The position numbers and the translations under genes are program-made. The notes beneath the pieces are model-generated. The model was given only the letters and a program-made list of their open reading frames with translations, did not search any database and was not told the DNA's origin. This document shows, piece after piece, positions 1 through 13,453 of a DNA stretch of 64,000 bases (position 1 is the stretch's first letter; each line of letters opens with the position of its first letter). The stretch comes from Pyronema omphalodes (taxonomy: Eukaryota > Ascomycota > Pezizomycetes > Pezizales > Pyronemataceae), in contig JAJJXM010000010.1 in the NCBI GenBank assembly GCA_024516155.1, positions 310,001 through 374,000 on the forward strand, read 5' to 3'.

Positions 1-3000
1 AGCGAAGGTAAGGCTTCCAGCCAAAGGTTGGGCAGTAATGGAACATGCTAGTAAGGACCTTAAGTCCACCCTGACGGATTGCCTTCAAGGACTTGACAGC
101 GATCGCCTCTTCCTCGTTGCACACGGTGACCTGAGTTTTCAATCCCTCAGCAGCCGATACCAAGCAATACAATAGAGCGTCCAACATCTTTGGCATATGT
201 GGCAAAAGAGTGGTGCCGAGCTGTTTGAGAAGATCCTCGAACATGCGGACCAAACCGAGCTGCTTACGCAGGGAAAAGTGAACACTTCCCAACGCGCTCA
301 TATTGAGCTTGTACTCAGCATCCATAGTCTTATCAACGAAGTTGAGACCTGCGAGCTCTCCGAGGGTGATATCGACGAAAAGACCACGCTCGGTCTGCTG
401 GAAGTTCGAAAGGGAGGCCAAAATGGCGGTTCTTGTCGAAGACATTCCCTTCTTGCCGGAAGATGCCCGTTTTCTCGACAAACTACGACCATATAGTAAC
501 CTGAATAACACGGGCATAAGAGCGTCACGATGCTGACCCTGAATAGCAGAATCATCCTCCCCAACCTGGACGAAATTGGTTAACTCGTCTCGGAATCTGG
601 TGTCGTCTAACAAGTTGGTAAGCTGGTCCTCGTAGGCCTTAATTCCGGGGATCTTCCAGGTCAAGATAGCCTTGAGAGACAAAGACTGAACCTTAGCATC
701 TCCTGAAGCAATAAGCTTCAACAGACTCTCATAAACAAGCTCCGCCTTGAAAAGTACCCTTGGATTATGGAATTTAGTGAATAAGGTAAGCATGGCGGTC
801 TGGTTACGGCGAGACCATTTGAGGGCTACAGGTGCCTGGGGTGCATCCTCCTCATCATCATCTCCAAGATCACCGTCCATTCGACTCCATTCCAAAAACA
901 TCGGTACCAGGATACGACTGCGTTTCTCGGCAATCTGGGGAATCTCGCATAGCACGTAGAGAGCTTGGTCTCTTGCTGTTGAAATGGAAATGCTTGGAAT
1001 CTTGGCGTCCTTAGAGAATTCAACCTCAAGCTCTGTCTTTGCACTGAATGCATCGGTAACACACTTTTCTGCAGTAAGCTCAAGTGATCGGACGTTCGAG
1101 CACTCGAATGGGGTTAACTGCGGCTTTGCTACTTCCGCGTCGGGTGCCTCATGTTCAATCTCTTCCAAGCCTTCTCCGGAGAGCCACTTGAATGCTAGTT
1201 CCGCCACGGTCTCCTCGTTGGTCTCGATAACGGATGCCAATGCCTTCGATGCATCCTCCCACAAAGGAGCAAATCTTGCAGTCATCAAACCTAAATCAAT
1301 CAGTAAAGAAACTAGTTACACCAGTAGTGCACTCGGATACATACCAAAACAGTAGCTGGGAACAATGCGGTATCCCCAGGAATCCTTGGAAAGCTTGGGA
1401 TACTCCATACCGAGCTTGCGAACATACATCGAGATGTTTCGCTGGTTCGAAATGGCCAATGGAATCTCCTCTACGGTTGCTGCAGTCCTGATAATATCGG
1501 TAGGGTCGCCCTTCGCCTTGGCTAACAACTCAAGGATATATAGCGAGAAGCGCCTGACATCACCGCTTGGTGATGACAGTCTTGAGATTAAACTATCGGA
1601 AAGAGTGATTATCTCATCAGCATTGAATAATTGTGCTCCAACGCGTTTAACATATTCAAATGCACCTTCGAGGAAACTGGGGTTTTGACCAAAGGCGGAA
1701 ATAACAGTGACAAGTTGTGCGGAAGGTATCCGGTCCGAAGCTTTGACAAGCTTCAACACCTTGCCTGCCAAAGCAGCCAGTTGCGACTCCGAGGTGCGGT
1801 TAGAAATTGCCATCATAAGAGAAATTAGAGATTCCTCAAAAATCTCTACGGATGCAGAGCCATTGCTTGAGATCAGGGAGGAGAGAACATCCAAGTAGCG
1901 CCAGGCCAAAACGTAATCTTCTCCGTCAATTTTCTCTCCTACCAATGCGGATGCCAGGGAGCCAAATGTTTTTAATGCACCGGCTGTGAGTGACGATTTT
2001 GCACTGAGTAGGTCGGGGAAAGAGTCGTTCTCCTTGGAGGGCCGCAAAACACCAGCGGAAGCAAGCTTAGGGACAAGTAAGCACAAAGACGCTTCGTGGG
2101 AAGCCCATTGGGATGACATGAATCTAGATTTGCAGTTAGAATTCTAGATGAATGATAGTTTAACCCGTAAGAAATTACCTGTGAAGATATGGCAGGATGA
2201 AGGTAGTGAATCTATCCTGTTCCAAGCTGGACGCAAACTCGCAGAATGGTAGAAACTTGGAAGAGCCTTGGACATCCCTGGCCTTCTCCACCAGTCTACT
2301 GCATTTCGAAATTACCACATCCACATCTGCATATGAGACCACAACTGCCACTGCCTTTAACGTTGGCCACACAGCCGTTAATGCTACATCTTCGTTTACT
2401 GGCAGCTTCTCCATAGCTTCTACTATGCCTTGAAGTTGCTCTCCCACAATATTCCATTGCTGAATTCGATCACCTTTTCGCACCGAAACACAGGTGTATA
2501 AAAGCTTTGAGGTAATCTCAACTGTCCGCGCAGTTGGGTCTTTGCTCAACTGAGTTTTGATGAATTCTTGAATCGTCTGGTAGATTGGCTGGAATGTTGG
2601 AGGTCTAGTGTGGTGAATAAGCCCAATGAGGACACCAATGAGTACGTTCATACAAGCATTCTCAGAATCTGGTTGCTGTGCTGCAACCTCCAACATCGTT
2701 CCGAATACTGCTGGTCCTCTCGAATGTATCGTCTGATCCACACCCACACACGCCTCCTTGAACATCGTCATTAAGCCATGTGAATATGCACTGTTGTCAT
2801 TCTTGCCCTGATTCGCCTGTAGATCCTCGAAAACATGCTGGACAATGAGTCTTAATGATTCACCCTTGGCTTTTCGAATCAAGAAGCTGAGTGCCTCTGC
2901 CGCAAACCGTACAACAAAAGTCTTTTGGTGTTCTCGTCCGAGTAAAGGTGCGAGAATGTCATATAGTGGTCGCAAGTCTGGTACAAGTAGCTTTGAGAGA

Positions 3001-3607
3001 TATTTTAATAGGTAGGCTAGGCAGTTGAATGTCCACTCTATAACTTCCACATCAACGTGCTTCGCAACCAAGCTTGATAATAGTATAACTGAGCGGGCTA
3101 GGTAAGGTTCGAAAGTGGCACCCAAGTCATGCGCAAACTGCGATAACATGTCGAGTAAAGGTTCGAGAGAGAGCGCATCCCGCTGTGCGATATAGGTATG
3201 TAGGAGTTCGAATATGCGATCTTTGTGATGTAGAATTAAAGGTAGGGATTCGCATAGCTGGCCAACCTCACGGCAGAACTGCGAAAATGGTGTCGACAAG
3301 TTTAGCTCTATCCATTTGTCGTAGGCGTTCTTAAAGAACGATTCTGTTGTTTCCTCGTCGTCGACATAGTTTCGAACGCGGCGAACCGGATCAATTTTCC
3401 TGTAGTAAAGGTAAGCATGGAAGTGGGTGTCAATCCAGGAGGGCGCACAAGTTCGCGATTTTTTTGGTGAATGATTTGTACTATGGAAAGTCAGCTTAAG
3501 TTGGTTTTGAGTATGTTTCCGAAGCTGCAATCACGTACAGAGAAATTACGACCAGATTCGGTTCCACCCTTCTTCGAGCCCGAGGGCTTCACTACTTTTG
3601 TCGTCAT
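1..3607 (-). CDS. UTP20: UTP20, small-subunit processome HEAT-repeat protein (3' part beyond window)
   Basis: Component of the U3 snoRNP/small-subunit processome, which folds and cleaves pre-18S rRNA in the nucleolus. Recognition rests on the conserved N-terminal block (residues about 60-230, with stretches such as RDALSLEPLLDML, DVEVIEWTFNCLAYL and LLVPDLRPLYDILAPLLG) and the following helical-repeat (DRIM-type) region. My model is complement(<1..1290, 1345..2123, 2179..3399, 3449..3480, 3539..3607). All four introns (49-58 bp) restore frame. Exon 2 is only 32 nt, and the intron after it uses a GTGCGC donor. The start MTTKVVKPSGSK at 3607 is chosen because it joins cleanly to the family-typical KIDPVRRVRNY segment. 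About 1,130 residues are visible; family members are roughly 2,500 long, so over half lies off the left edge. It diverges from LSM2, with 488 bp between the starts. Confidence 0.93.
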
Positions 3608-3734
3608 GATCCTGCGCTCATTCATTCACCTTCAATCCGTCGGTGGACAAGTTCTGGTGGTTGGTCGCCTTTCAAAAACTTTCGCGCGGCTCAAGCCGAA
3701 AAGAGTGAAATCTTGGCTACATTAGCTGCATATA

Positions 3735-3740
3735 CACGTG
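3735..3740. promoter_or_regulatory. CACGTG palindrome upstream of UTP20
   Basis: CACGTG lies 128 bp upstream of the UTP20 start; on the gene strand the context is GATCACGTG, close to the Cbf1-type RTCACRTG consensus. The palindrome is visible; a bHLH factor binding it is inferred. RIX7, UTP3 and NOP2 have the same hexamer at similar distances. Confidence 0.45.
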
Positions 3741-4012
3741 ATCTACACCACCCAAAGGCGAGTCTCGTCTCTAGCGCGTTTTTTGTGGCTTAACGCTAGC
3801 CATTTACGGAATGAGGGCTTGGTCTACCCTTGCTCGGATTAGCTGATCCCAGACGAAACGAACAGGCTGTACCGTATGCTACAGCAGTTATGGGTACATT
3901 TCGGACGAGCAGACAGCTCTGCCAGCTGGGTCCTGAAGGCTGAGGCCGGAGCAAAGAGTTCCAGACTCGAAACTTCAAGCCGAGACTCAAGATCCAGCAC
4001 CTCACCCAATAC

Positions 4013-4018
4013 CACGTG
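4013..4018. promoter_or_regulatory. CACGTG palindrome upstream of LSM2
   Basis: A second CACGTG (context ACCACGTGACC) in the UTP20/LSM2 divergent intergenic, 78 bp before the LSM2 ATG. It could serve either gene. Protein binding is inferred. Confidence 0.4.
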
Positions 4019-4095
4019 ACCAAAAATTACCCTCTCTCCAGTCTGTCACGTCACAACCTCGCGATACCTAGTACTCAACACCCCGCGCTTCAGCA

Positions 4096-4717
4096 ATGCT
4101 TTTCTTCAGGTCGGTCACACTTCTATCGTCACTTGGCCTAACTATCGCTAACACTCACTAGTTTTTTCAAGACACTGGTTGACCATGAGGTAAGTTTACA
4201 CCACCGGCGGGGCAAGGCTTGATGAAGTGGGGGTGGGGAGCTCAATGATGAGAACATGCAAGTCATCCTTAGACGTAGCAGCAAGGAAACATGTTTCGCT
4301 TGCGCCAGGACGAGGATATGCAATATTTCTCTGAGAGCTTAGCTACCACGACTATACATAAAGGCTGGAACGAGAGGACAGTGGCTAATCTACGGATCGC
4401 TGATAGGTGACGATAGAGCTTAAGAACGACCTCTGTATCACCGGTACCCTAAAAAGCGTCGACCAATTCCTCAACATTAAGCTCGATGAGATTCGGGTGA
4501 AGGATGAACAGAAATACCCTCACCTTGTGCGTGTCTATTCTCTACCAGAAAGTGCAGGCAATGGCTAATACGTGGATAGGCTGCGGTAAGCAATGTCTTC
4601 ATCCGTGGTTCCGTTGTAAGATACGTCCACCTTCCCGCAAACGCCGTCGACACTGCGCTATTGGAGGATGCAACCAGAAGAGAGGCTGCCAACGCTGCTG
4701 GTGTAAAGGCACGGTAA
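4096..4717 (+). CDS. LSM2: LSM2, U6 snRNA-associated Sm-like protein
   Basis: Subunit of the heteroheptameric Lsm rings: Lsm2-8 stabilises U6 snRNA in the nucleus, and Lsm1-7 promotes decapping and mRNA decay in the cytoplasm. Model: join(4096..4109, 4162..4189, 4407..4526, 4580..4717), 99 aa, all junctions in frame. The product begins MLFFSFFKTLVDHEV. Sm motif 1 covers IELKNDLCITGTLKSVDQFLNIKL and Sm motif 2 is VFIRGSVVRYVHLP; both are hallmark Lsm2 stretches, and the length is normal (about 95 aa). The coding part of exon 1 is only 14 nt, and the third exon is preceded by a 217-bp intron, long for this window. Because the gene is split into tiny exons, simple ORF calling misses it. Confidence 0.96.
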
Positions 4718-7175
4718 AGAGATAATATACTTGGGGGATGGTTGGGGATCAATTAATACCAAGAATCCGGTGATGGGTAAACTAATACAAACCTGTGTAT
4801 CACCGCTACAAAAACATTTGAAACCACTACCGTCATTTTGATCTCTTGTATTCTTCTGCTAGCTCTGTTTCCGCTGTTTGGTCTCACAGCCTTCGCTTTT
4901 ATCCTACTTTTCAGACAACTATTAATTTCTCAATAACGGTTGAAATTTTAGTGCCGTCCATATGTAACAAATAACGATGAGATCGAAGCCTACGATATAC
5001 ATTGATGCGGCGTTTAATCAATCCAACTCCACTACCATGAGGTGGCGACTATAAATGCTAATACGTTGCTCGACTCACTCAAATAGATGAAGCGCTTATT
5101 AGCTCCATGGAGCTGAAAGCCTTGGCCGGTAAACCTCGCGTTCTAAGTTTGATTGCTCCAATTCTCCAATCAAACGCCAATCACCACACATCATCCATAT
5201 CCCACCGCCACAAATCCAGTACCCCCCCTCCATCGATAACCGGAATAACGCAGCGCATATATATACTCATTAGACCTTCATTCTCCCAAACAACAGCAGC
5301 TTTATCGCTGTTCTCTGTTGTTCGAGGCTCCGTTTTATGGTTATAATGGACAATGCACTCACGATGCTGATATGGAATTAATTTGGACGATGAAAATAAG
5401 GGTGTGGTTTCAGAAATTCTGCGCACGAGTACCTGCTATGGATTCAAATAAGCTCATGGCATATTACGTTAAGAAGAGTTGATATTTTGCGGTTTTTGCT
5501 TTTGATTCCTTAAGCAACAATTCCAGTTTGATTCTCTCTTTTTGCATATCCGGTGTTCTAACTCTTCTGCTGGCTTCTTCATGTTCATTTTATAAACCGG
5601 ATTCAAGACAAGACATTCAAAATCATTCAGTATACGACAGCAACATCAACTTACATTGTTTCTGTTATCTGGTAGCACACAAAGAAAACTGGTTCAGCAC
5701 CACGAATAGTACTAAGCGCCGATGATACCAAATGCTATTCCCATTTATTATAAACCCCAAATCTTGGCCTCGTGGTACTTGGCACCCCTCACTGTCCACC
5801 AATGTGGGTATCACATCATCGGGATGAAAATGGCCAATAACACTGAACAGTAAGGTAACTTTTCTCCATTCGGTACTCCTGAATGACTTCCACAGTCTGT
5901 GCCCTCTAAGTGTCATACACTGCTCCTACTGAGCCAGATTTCACAACACCTAAACACTCTATCACCCCAAACAGTGCCAAGTCAGTTACATTTATCTTTG
6001 ATACATGCATGTCCACCTCCTAAGATTGTTTTAATGCCAGCACTACTTGTAGTCGTAGCAAGATTACTTTGTTCAACACTGGCAATAAATACATCCGTAT
6101 TGACATATCTGGCAGAAGCTCCAACGATATGATAGAGGTGCCCTACATTTTTGGGGGAACGTAGATGCCCTGGAAGAAAGAAATGAAATCGTTAAGAATG
6201 TTGTCCTGGGGAATCAAGAGGCCAATAAGTTCGCCAAACGTGAAGCCGAACCAGAATGCTTCACTGATTTCACCATACTCGTAACCTTCGTTTATCGACG
6301 AATATGCAAGTTCTACGCACTTTAATCACTTTTCAGCCGAAGAAAATGGAAGAGGTATTCGACTGGTCATGAGCCAGCATAATTACCAGTCGAGGATACC
6401 CGTCCAGAAAAACTCCAAATTGCCATTAGGAACTACACTGCCAATGGAAGGAGCTGGTATACCACTATTACCAGCTGATGATAAGTCATACCGTAATCTC
6501 ACTATACTTAAAACAAAAGATTAAGACCCCAGACTCGGATACCTGCTAATGATGCGCGAAACACATATAACAGACAAGAGGGTATACATTTCGATATTGC
6601 ATGCCTTGAAAGTACGATATCAAGACTTTTATTCAGTCAATCACACGCTGGCCGACGCATAAATGGTCCATGATATCAGGATGTTCTGAAAGTAATTTGA
6701 GTAAGATGTCAGGCTAAGATAGCGGCGTTGTTAATGGAGGCCAATCTTGGGGGGTTTGGACGAGGAGGGCGCTATGGAGGCAATTCTGTAGCTTTTAGAA
6801 TGGACGGGGGTGAGAAAAAAGCTGACCGAGAGGCACTAGGAAGAGTTGGATGGAGACAAGCCGGGAAAAGTTTAACCGCCCTTCAAACGGCTTCAATTAC
6901 ATAGGTCACGGTCAGATTTTTCTCTTCTTGTATTTATTTAATGCATTTTTAATGGCCTTTTATTTATTTATACCATGAAGACAATGGACATGATTAGGAG
7001 GGATGCATGTATGGCCCCTTATGGGGTAGCAGCTCTTTGAGCAGTAGTGCCATATTTCAACTACAATGCATGCACTACTTGTGCAAATAAATCAATTCAA
7101 AATAAAGAAAAAAAAGTAGTCACCTGATAATAACATGGATCTTTCTTCCTTAGCAAACCCCACATTGAATCTTAG

Positions 7176-7403
7176 CTACACCCGGAAGTTATAGTTTCCG
7201 TCCATCTTGTACGGCGAGGTACTGACGATGTTCGTTTCGCCGATTACTAAACCGGAAAGTAGCTTCGCCTTTGGTTTGCCCGGGAAGTCTACAAATATGC
7301 TTAGCATCGACTTTAAGGTTTGTGCCTTCCTTTGTCGTATGATTTCCCCGGGATTCCACTGACGCAGTGCATAGCCTTCTGGAATGATGACGATTGGATT
7401 ATC
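7176..7403 (-). other. Exon-like open stretch, identity unknown
   Basis: On the minus strand a CAG acceptor-like site at 7404 is followed by a stop-free run of about 75 codons to a TAG at 7176. It includes the readings NPIVIIPEGYALRQWNPGE and SPYKMDGNYNFRV. Its composition looks more protein-like than the surrounding DNA, but no partner exon, start codon or family is recognised. It may be a pseudogene fragment or chance. Confidence 0.15.
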
Positions 7404-10151
7404 CTGCATAGGATGGTCGTATGGAAGGCTATGGCAGGGCTGTGTATGACGGTTAACGGATGCCAATAAGCTTGTATTTTTTGAGGGATCCGTTGAATGA
7501 GGTCTTACAGTGCGTACTATATGGGATACCAAAAAGTTACAGTATCAGTTTGCAGGTGGATATTAATGGACCGCCTGATGGTTCTTAAGGATTTTATTCC
7601 TATCGTCTTATTTAATCAATGTTTTCCTATTCCTAGATACGAGGGCTGATGTTTTCTTTCTAACACATGTTCCATCACTCGATCTCGACAGGATGTAACA
7701 TTAATGATTGATATCTACGATGACGCTTTTGGATTCAACAACCCCGATTTGTACAAGCCTGTCAAACAAATCCTGTGATATGATCTCGGGTTCAATCAGC
7801 TCATTCTAGTGTGCCCTATCTTTGAATTTTGCTTACTTGTCGTCAAAGAGGCAGCACACGATTTCCGTTCATCCCCAAGCCTTCAATGTATCGTGCATTC
7901 TGTGCTCCAGGACAACATCCTATCGAAGGGCTCCAACAATCATAACACCACTATCACATTATACCAACATCACGTATAGTGACATCAGTTCCCTGACCAG
8001 CCACTAGTCATATTAACCAACACCACGCGAGTAATATCTGTTCTCAGTGTATCCTGTAGAGTATTTAAAATATACAGTATGGTATATTATTATGTCATTG
8101 GCCGTGGGTATTCAATATTTAGTGATCTTTTGACAGGGCTTCGACTCAAATTTAGACCAACATAAAATGAAATCATAATCAATATTATGTAGTTCGTTCG
8201 TACCTCGTCAACCTATGTTCAAATTTTGTTGAGTAACAGAACTCTTGATCCGAGATATGGGGATTGCACTTAACTGTTGCACTTTTGAAGGAGTCGTTGC
8301 ACTTTGTGACACCCTTCTATAATTCGTTGGAGGTGTTCGTCGAAAAGTGCACTTTTCCGGGAGGGAGGCTCGGCACCTGGAAAAACAATCCGGGGCAGAG
8401 GCAGATCGCAAGGCAAGCCCCCAAAGCTTGAAGCAGGCATTGAAAAGGCGATGAGGTACCTAGATTATCCCGAATCCCTGGGACCAAATACACCTTTGAG
8501 ACCTGACTACACTTCTCCGGCGAGGTATCAACTAACGAACATAGGGGACTGAGACGCCCCTGATGAGACTTATGGGCAAAGCTGCTTAATATTTCACCGT
8601 TCACATAATCAATAATATTTTGGTCATCAGTGAATTATCATCAGCTATACACTGTCGCCCGAGCCGTGACATGTTGACAATTGACGTGGCGCTTTAAAAT
8701 TATGTACAAACGCGCTTCTACACAAGTACGATGAAAATTGGGCATTGCTAAGCGATGTACTATGAGGCGTAGTGTCAATTATGTCACTGGAATGACACTG
8801 CCAACACCCTGCGGATCGATTTAATCCGAAGCCTTTATCGGAGGTTATCAATAGGGCCAAACCATAGACCTACCATTTAACAAACCATGACGATAAGGGC
8901 TCGCCTAGCCTGGCTTTGGTTAGATCAGATGGCATGTTGTAGTGGCTAGAGCTAATCATATCTCATCTTACTGCTTGATGTATATGCTGTCAGTCGCCAT
9001 CGTTTACCGCTTGCAACACCATCAACCAACGAAGCGCGAGGCATGGGATTCCGAGAAAAGCAAGCCATTTAACTTTCGAGACAAGTATAACCTGTCAGTG
9101 CGGAAACTTTGCAGTCGGAGCTAAGGAAAGTAGCTACCGAGACGTCTATGCTTGAAGTCAATCGTGCCTTGCAATGTCCATGCATTGTCGACGTCCGCCT
9201 TCCCGGCGTCATGAGAGTATTTTTGCCTTATCCCCTGCCTATGCTAGCCAGGGGTTTACCATAGATACATCTGAACCCAACAAATACTCCTGCTGCATGA
9301 GCACCAGGAACAGGGTGTGTGTTATTCTAAGATTCTAAGCAATAACCAACGGTTTTATTGAAACTGCCGTTGAATTGCATGCAGCCTCTACTTGACATAA
9401 ATAAAAAGATACAAGAAGCCCAGTATATATACAAAACAATTGAGCTATTTGCTAATTAATATGTCAGAAATAGTGGCTTACCGAATAGCATAGGACATAA
9501 GATCACACTGCAGATATGGTAACATATGAAGAAATTAGATAACCACGTTACAGGACGATTTCGGGAATGTGATGCAATAAATGTTCTGTTACAGTCTTTG
9601 GTATTGGCTAGAATCAATAGAAGCACATTGTCAATTCATACTCATTCCTGTACAACCATCGTACACGTGACCTTTATGACGACTCTTGGAACATGAGGAG
9701 TACTTACATCGAAACACTGAATTCACTGCATGCAGGAAACCATCACGAGAATTCATACGCATTCATGCTAGACGCATGTGCAATTTCTTTAGGCAGGAGT
9801 ACGTATGCAGCCAAATGGAAGGAGAGCTCATCTGTTTTGTCTTCGATAGTGGACAATTTACATCCCACGTGGAAAGTTAAACCCCTAGATTCACAAAGTT
9901 TAAGAGAACAACAGAATGAAATATACTTGTAATCTACACCGGTAATTGCACTTAGCTACCTATCCACCACAAAAAATCGGACGACTGCGACTACTCGTCA
10001 CGACAGTAATAGGATCACATATGGCTACTTCACCAAGGGATCCTACAGGATAGAATAATTATGAAATCATGCCTCTCATTTATTCCTAATGTATAAATTA
10101 TCTCCGGAGCTATCCGATCCGAGGCAGCTAATGCGTTTTGTGCATGAGGTA

Positions 10152-10400
10152 TCACTCTGTCAGATTGAACCTATAATTCAAATTTCTTCGTCTCCAGTCC
10201 CACGGCGGCGCGATCGTGTCACCAGCAAAACCTAGGGATACAGCTGTCACATTAATATTCATCTCCTTTTGTCCAATGACTTGTAAACAGCCAATCAACG
10301 GCATTCCTCCGATCTCCAATCTCCGCGCATCTCCATTCACGATCGATCCGATCGACTTTTGTCCCTCACCACATTCCTCATTCCCGTCTGGACATGAGCT
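10152..10400 (-). other. Exon-like open stretch, identity unknown
   Basis: A minus-strand run of about 82 codons begins after a possible TAG acceptor at 10401 and ends at TGA (10152). It contains the readings SCPDGNEECGEGQ and GFAGDTIAPPWDWRRRN. It reads plausibly as coding, but I see no upstream exon with a good donor and recognise no family. Gene remnant or chance opening. Confidence 0.15.
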
Positions 10401-12562
10401 CTATAGTATATTCAATATCCAACCATGAGAATGAGAGGTCCACGTAAGTACTATGTTTCTTTGGAAATTATCAGAGGCGAGAAAATCTGCAGGACCCTAG
10501 CCAGTTGTGTGGTTGATAAACTTTCGTTTGCATCTATAAAATATCGGTTCCGAGTCGCTAAGCGTATAATAAGGCCCACTTATATGGCTTGTTTTTAGTT
10601 CAATAACGCTTAACGGCTTGAAAAAATGAACATTTATGATCGGATTTATGCAGTTGTACGATCCGGTCATTTTTGACTAAGGATAAAAGCAGACGAATCT
10701 AGTGCATCGTACTCGCTTTGATGGCTCCATAACACTTCTATATCGCCAAGTTCCAATCCGAGTCATCTTTCCATCATATTCGGCTTTAGAGATTTTGAGT
10801 GACACAGGGTAGCGTTAAGGCCTGATGGTCATAGCAGGTGATACCGTTTTGCAATGGAACACTGCCAACTGGAGAGACTTCAGTGCTACAGAGGAAAGAA
10901 CACAACCCTTGAGCAACATTGCCACTCCTGGCGTCTGCCCACGGAGAAAGTTGCTAGTTTTTGTCGAAGACAGGCTAGAGCCTCTGAGTCAGATCTTGAA
11001 ATGGCAGCTCGCAGAGCTTCTGACCCAGTTCTGGTATTAATGAAACAACAATGTCACCCTCGTGTATGTGATACTTTGGTGTCTTCTTCTGTGAGCTACC
11101 GAGGCTTCCAACTAGAGATGGAGCCAAAGAATTGTAGTACCGGTCTTTTCAAAGCGAATCGTACGAGCGTGCTTACTGACGGCTGTACAGTTGTTTATCC
11201 GTGTGTTTTCAACAAAACGTGATAGGACGTTTTGCTTGTCGAACACCCACCTATCACTGTTCACGGAGGTCCGATTATCTCTTCAAGATACACAATGTCC
11301 GGGGGTTTGGGTATCAAGAAATTATTAAAATTGTTGTTCTTAATCCTGTTACTCAGATCATACAGAATGATTGTATCAGAGTATGTCTTCTCCCGCCTAA
11401 GAGACGTTACATACGAACACCTGTTATCTGTCTCCCAATACACCCGAGGTCATCCTCCTAATCACTGATGAGGTGTCAGATATGTTCCGGCACAAAAACA
11501 AGAAGGGCGGAGTCAAGATTCCGCGATTATCGTAGCGCTTAGACCGTTTTGAGTGGTAGAAATGTGGATGGTAGTACTTACCTGCCGTGATTTCCTCAGG
11601 TAACTTATTGGTTGTGTAAAACGTGCCCCTATAATTACAAGAAGTTATGGCAATCTAACCCACAGAAATAGATGTTCTATAGCCCCGTCAATGATTTATA
11701 GGGATATAAATACGTTTGCCCCCAAATACATAAATAGAGACCATGCAATAAAGGACCTCGTTTTTCGGCCATGATTAAAGTACCGCTTAAAGACCGGATG
11801 AACAAGTCGTTGGGCGTGTAAGAACCCACAGATCATGGTATTCAAGCATGGATATACGTTCCGGGTGTGCACAGATGCAGGGTCTGCCATTCTCATTATA
11901 TGTGGATATGGTCTCATCCATAGCAGAACATGTGCTGTTAATGCCGGTCGAATAATTCAGTGACGGGACGTTGCGTGCTCCAAGACCACTCCCCGCCTTA
12001 TTCCGGCCTCGTCTGTATTACTTTTATATCCGGTAGCGGCATGTCGGAGAATTTTATGGTGATGTTTGTAATTGCCGGAAGTAAGCCATGGAAAGGAATA
12101 TGATAAATTATGGCTGCAGAATTAGTTTATAGACCCGTGTCGTGAGCGTAATGACGATGAGAAAATTCAGGAAGTTGCAGATTGTTTGTTAGTTACTGTG
12201 AAGGACTCGCTTTAGAGAGAGCTTGAAGTACCAGTGGTAACACATTGTAGTGCCGGGATGTTCTGCGGTGCATTGTATGGTTTCGCCCAAACACGGGAAT
12301 AAATGAGATCTTCGCCATGCGCTGCAAACTTAGAAGGCGTCGGGAGTAGTATCTGATGCAAGAATGTGCAATGAAGCAGCCCAGACGGTCTTGAAGAGTG
12401 CCACTGCCGCCTGGCAATGTTACATTCATAAGCACACGCGGTTGGCATTGTAATTGCCATATAGAAGTCATCACCTGCCATGCACGGCTCATTTTTCCCA
12501 CATGCACGAGTACCAGATTATCTAATGTGGTACCACCAGACGATTCCATATGCGTTCTGTGT

Positions 12563-12901
12563 TCACTTGTGTGAAATTTTGCCCCTATGACCGAATATGC
12601 ACTTTGTCTGCTTGTTGGAGACGGCCTGCAGACTTGGGTGGCGACCCATCAAATAACCAAATTGTCCCGGTACATAGCTCTCGGAGAAGATAAAAGTGAC
12701 GAAAAATAAGTTGCCGAAATTTGTTTCTGAAGAATGCGAATTTAAATACTGGAAAATTTCGGCTGACAGTGTATGTCTACCGTAGATGAAAACCACGGCC
12801 TGTTGTGCATGAGCGAGTTGATTATTCCCAAGTGTAGCGTCTTCAATCCATCGAGTACAGTCAAGTTCCGAACAGTGAGTGTGCTCATATCGAGTATGCA
12901 T
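12563..12901 (-). other. 112-codon ORF in the desert, unrecognised
   Basis: ATG-initiated minus-strand ORF of 112 codons, followed 13 bp later by another minus-strand ORF in a different frame (12549-12193, 118 codons). Neither resembles a family I know and no convincing intron joins them. At this base composition one or two ORFs of this size are expected by chance. Confidence 0.12.
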
Positions 12902-13453
12902 GTCTTAACATATGTTCAAACCCGATAGGCAGGCCTTCCAGCCTGTGCATCGCACCATGCGTAAGCGACAAATCCACTGACGTCTACGCTGTGACAATAA
13001 ATAGTTGGTGCGGTCGCGCTTGAAGATTTTTTTCCGAATTATCCAATCTATCCAAATTCGGAAATAGGCGATCCAATCAATACTTGGTTAATTGAAAACA
13101 CAGTATCTAGGTGGGTTCGAAGGTGTTATTTGGATTGTTTTTACGACACGGCCCGTGACATAAATTTTTATACGAGCCATATCATCAGCAATAATCGCCC
13201 AATAACAGTATGTACTCGGGGGTTGCGTTGAGGATGGCGTACCTCATCAATTCACACATAGTAGAAGTACAACCATAACTTCGGAATTTTCCCGAGAAAA
13301 TGTGAAGGATTAAGAGCCCTATGATAGCCAATGTTAATCACAATCATCAAAAAAAAATATTTGATGATCCATGGAAGGCAGTAGTCTTGACATTTCCTGT
13401 TGTATGCGGAAAAACGTCAGGTACGGTGATACAACAGAGCACCGGACTTACCC

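Larger units (their letters stand above)
4718..13450. other. Gene-free tract downstream of LSM2
   Basis: About 8.7 kb in which I can support no complete gene. ORFs are short, overlap on both strands and match no family I know; their number is near what chance gives at this base composition. There is no tRNA-like A/B box pair, no transposase or reverse-transcriptase motif and no long terminal repeat that I could see. A few short stretches read like exons (listed separately at low confidence). A hairpin-forming inverted repeat sits near 10638-10672 (arms ATGATCGGAT and ATCCGGTCAT). Confidence 0.5.

Noticed and set aside
8448..8455. GCGATGAG (PAC core) in the desert; also at 51019
   Set aside because: No ribosome-biogenesis gene nearby and the count is near chance, so not called as promoter elements.
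9664..9669. CACGTG in the desert
   Set aside because: No adjacent gene; treated as background when judging the upstream pattern.
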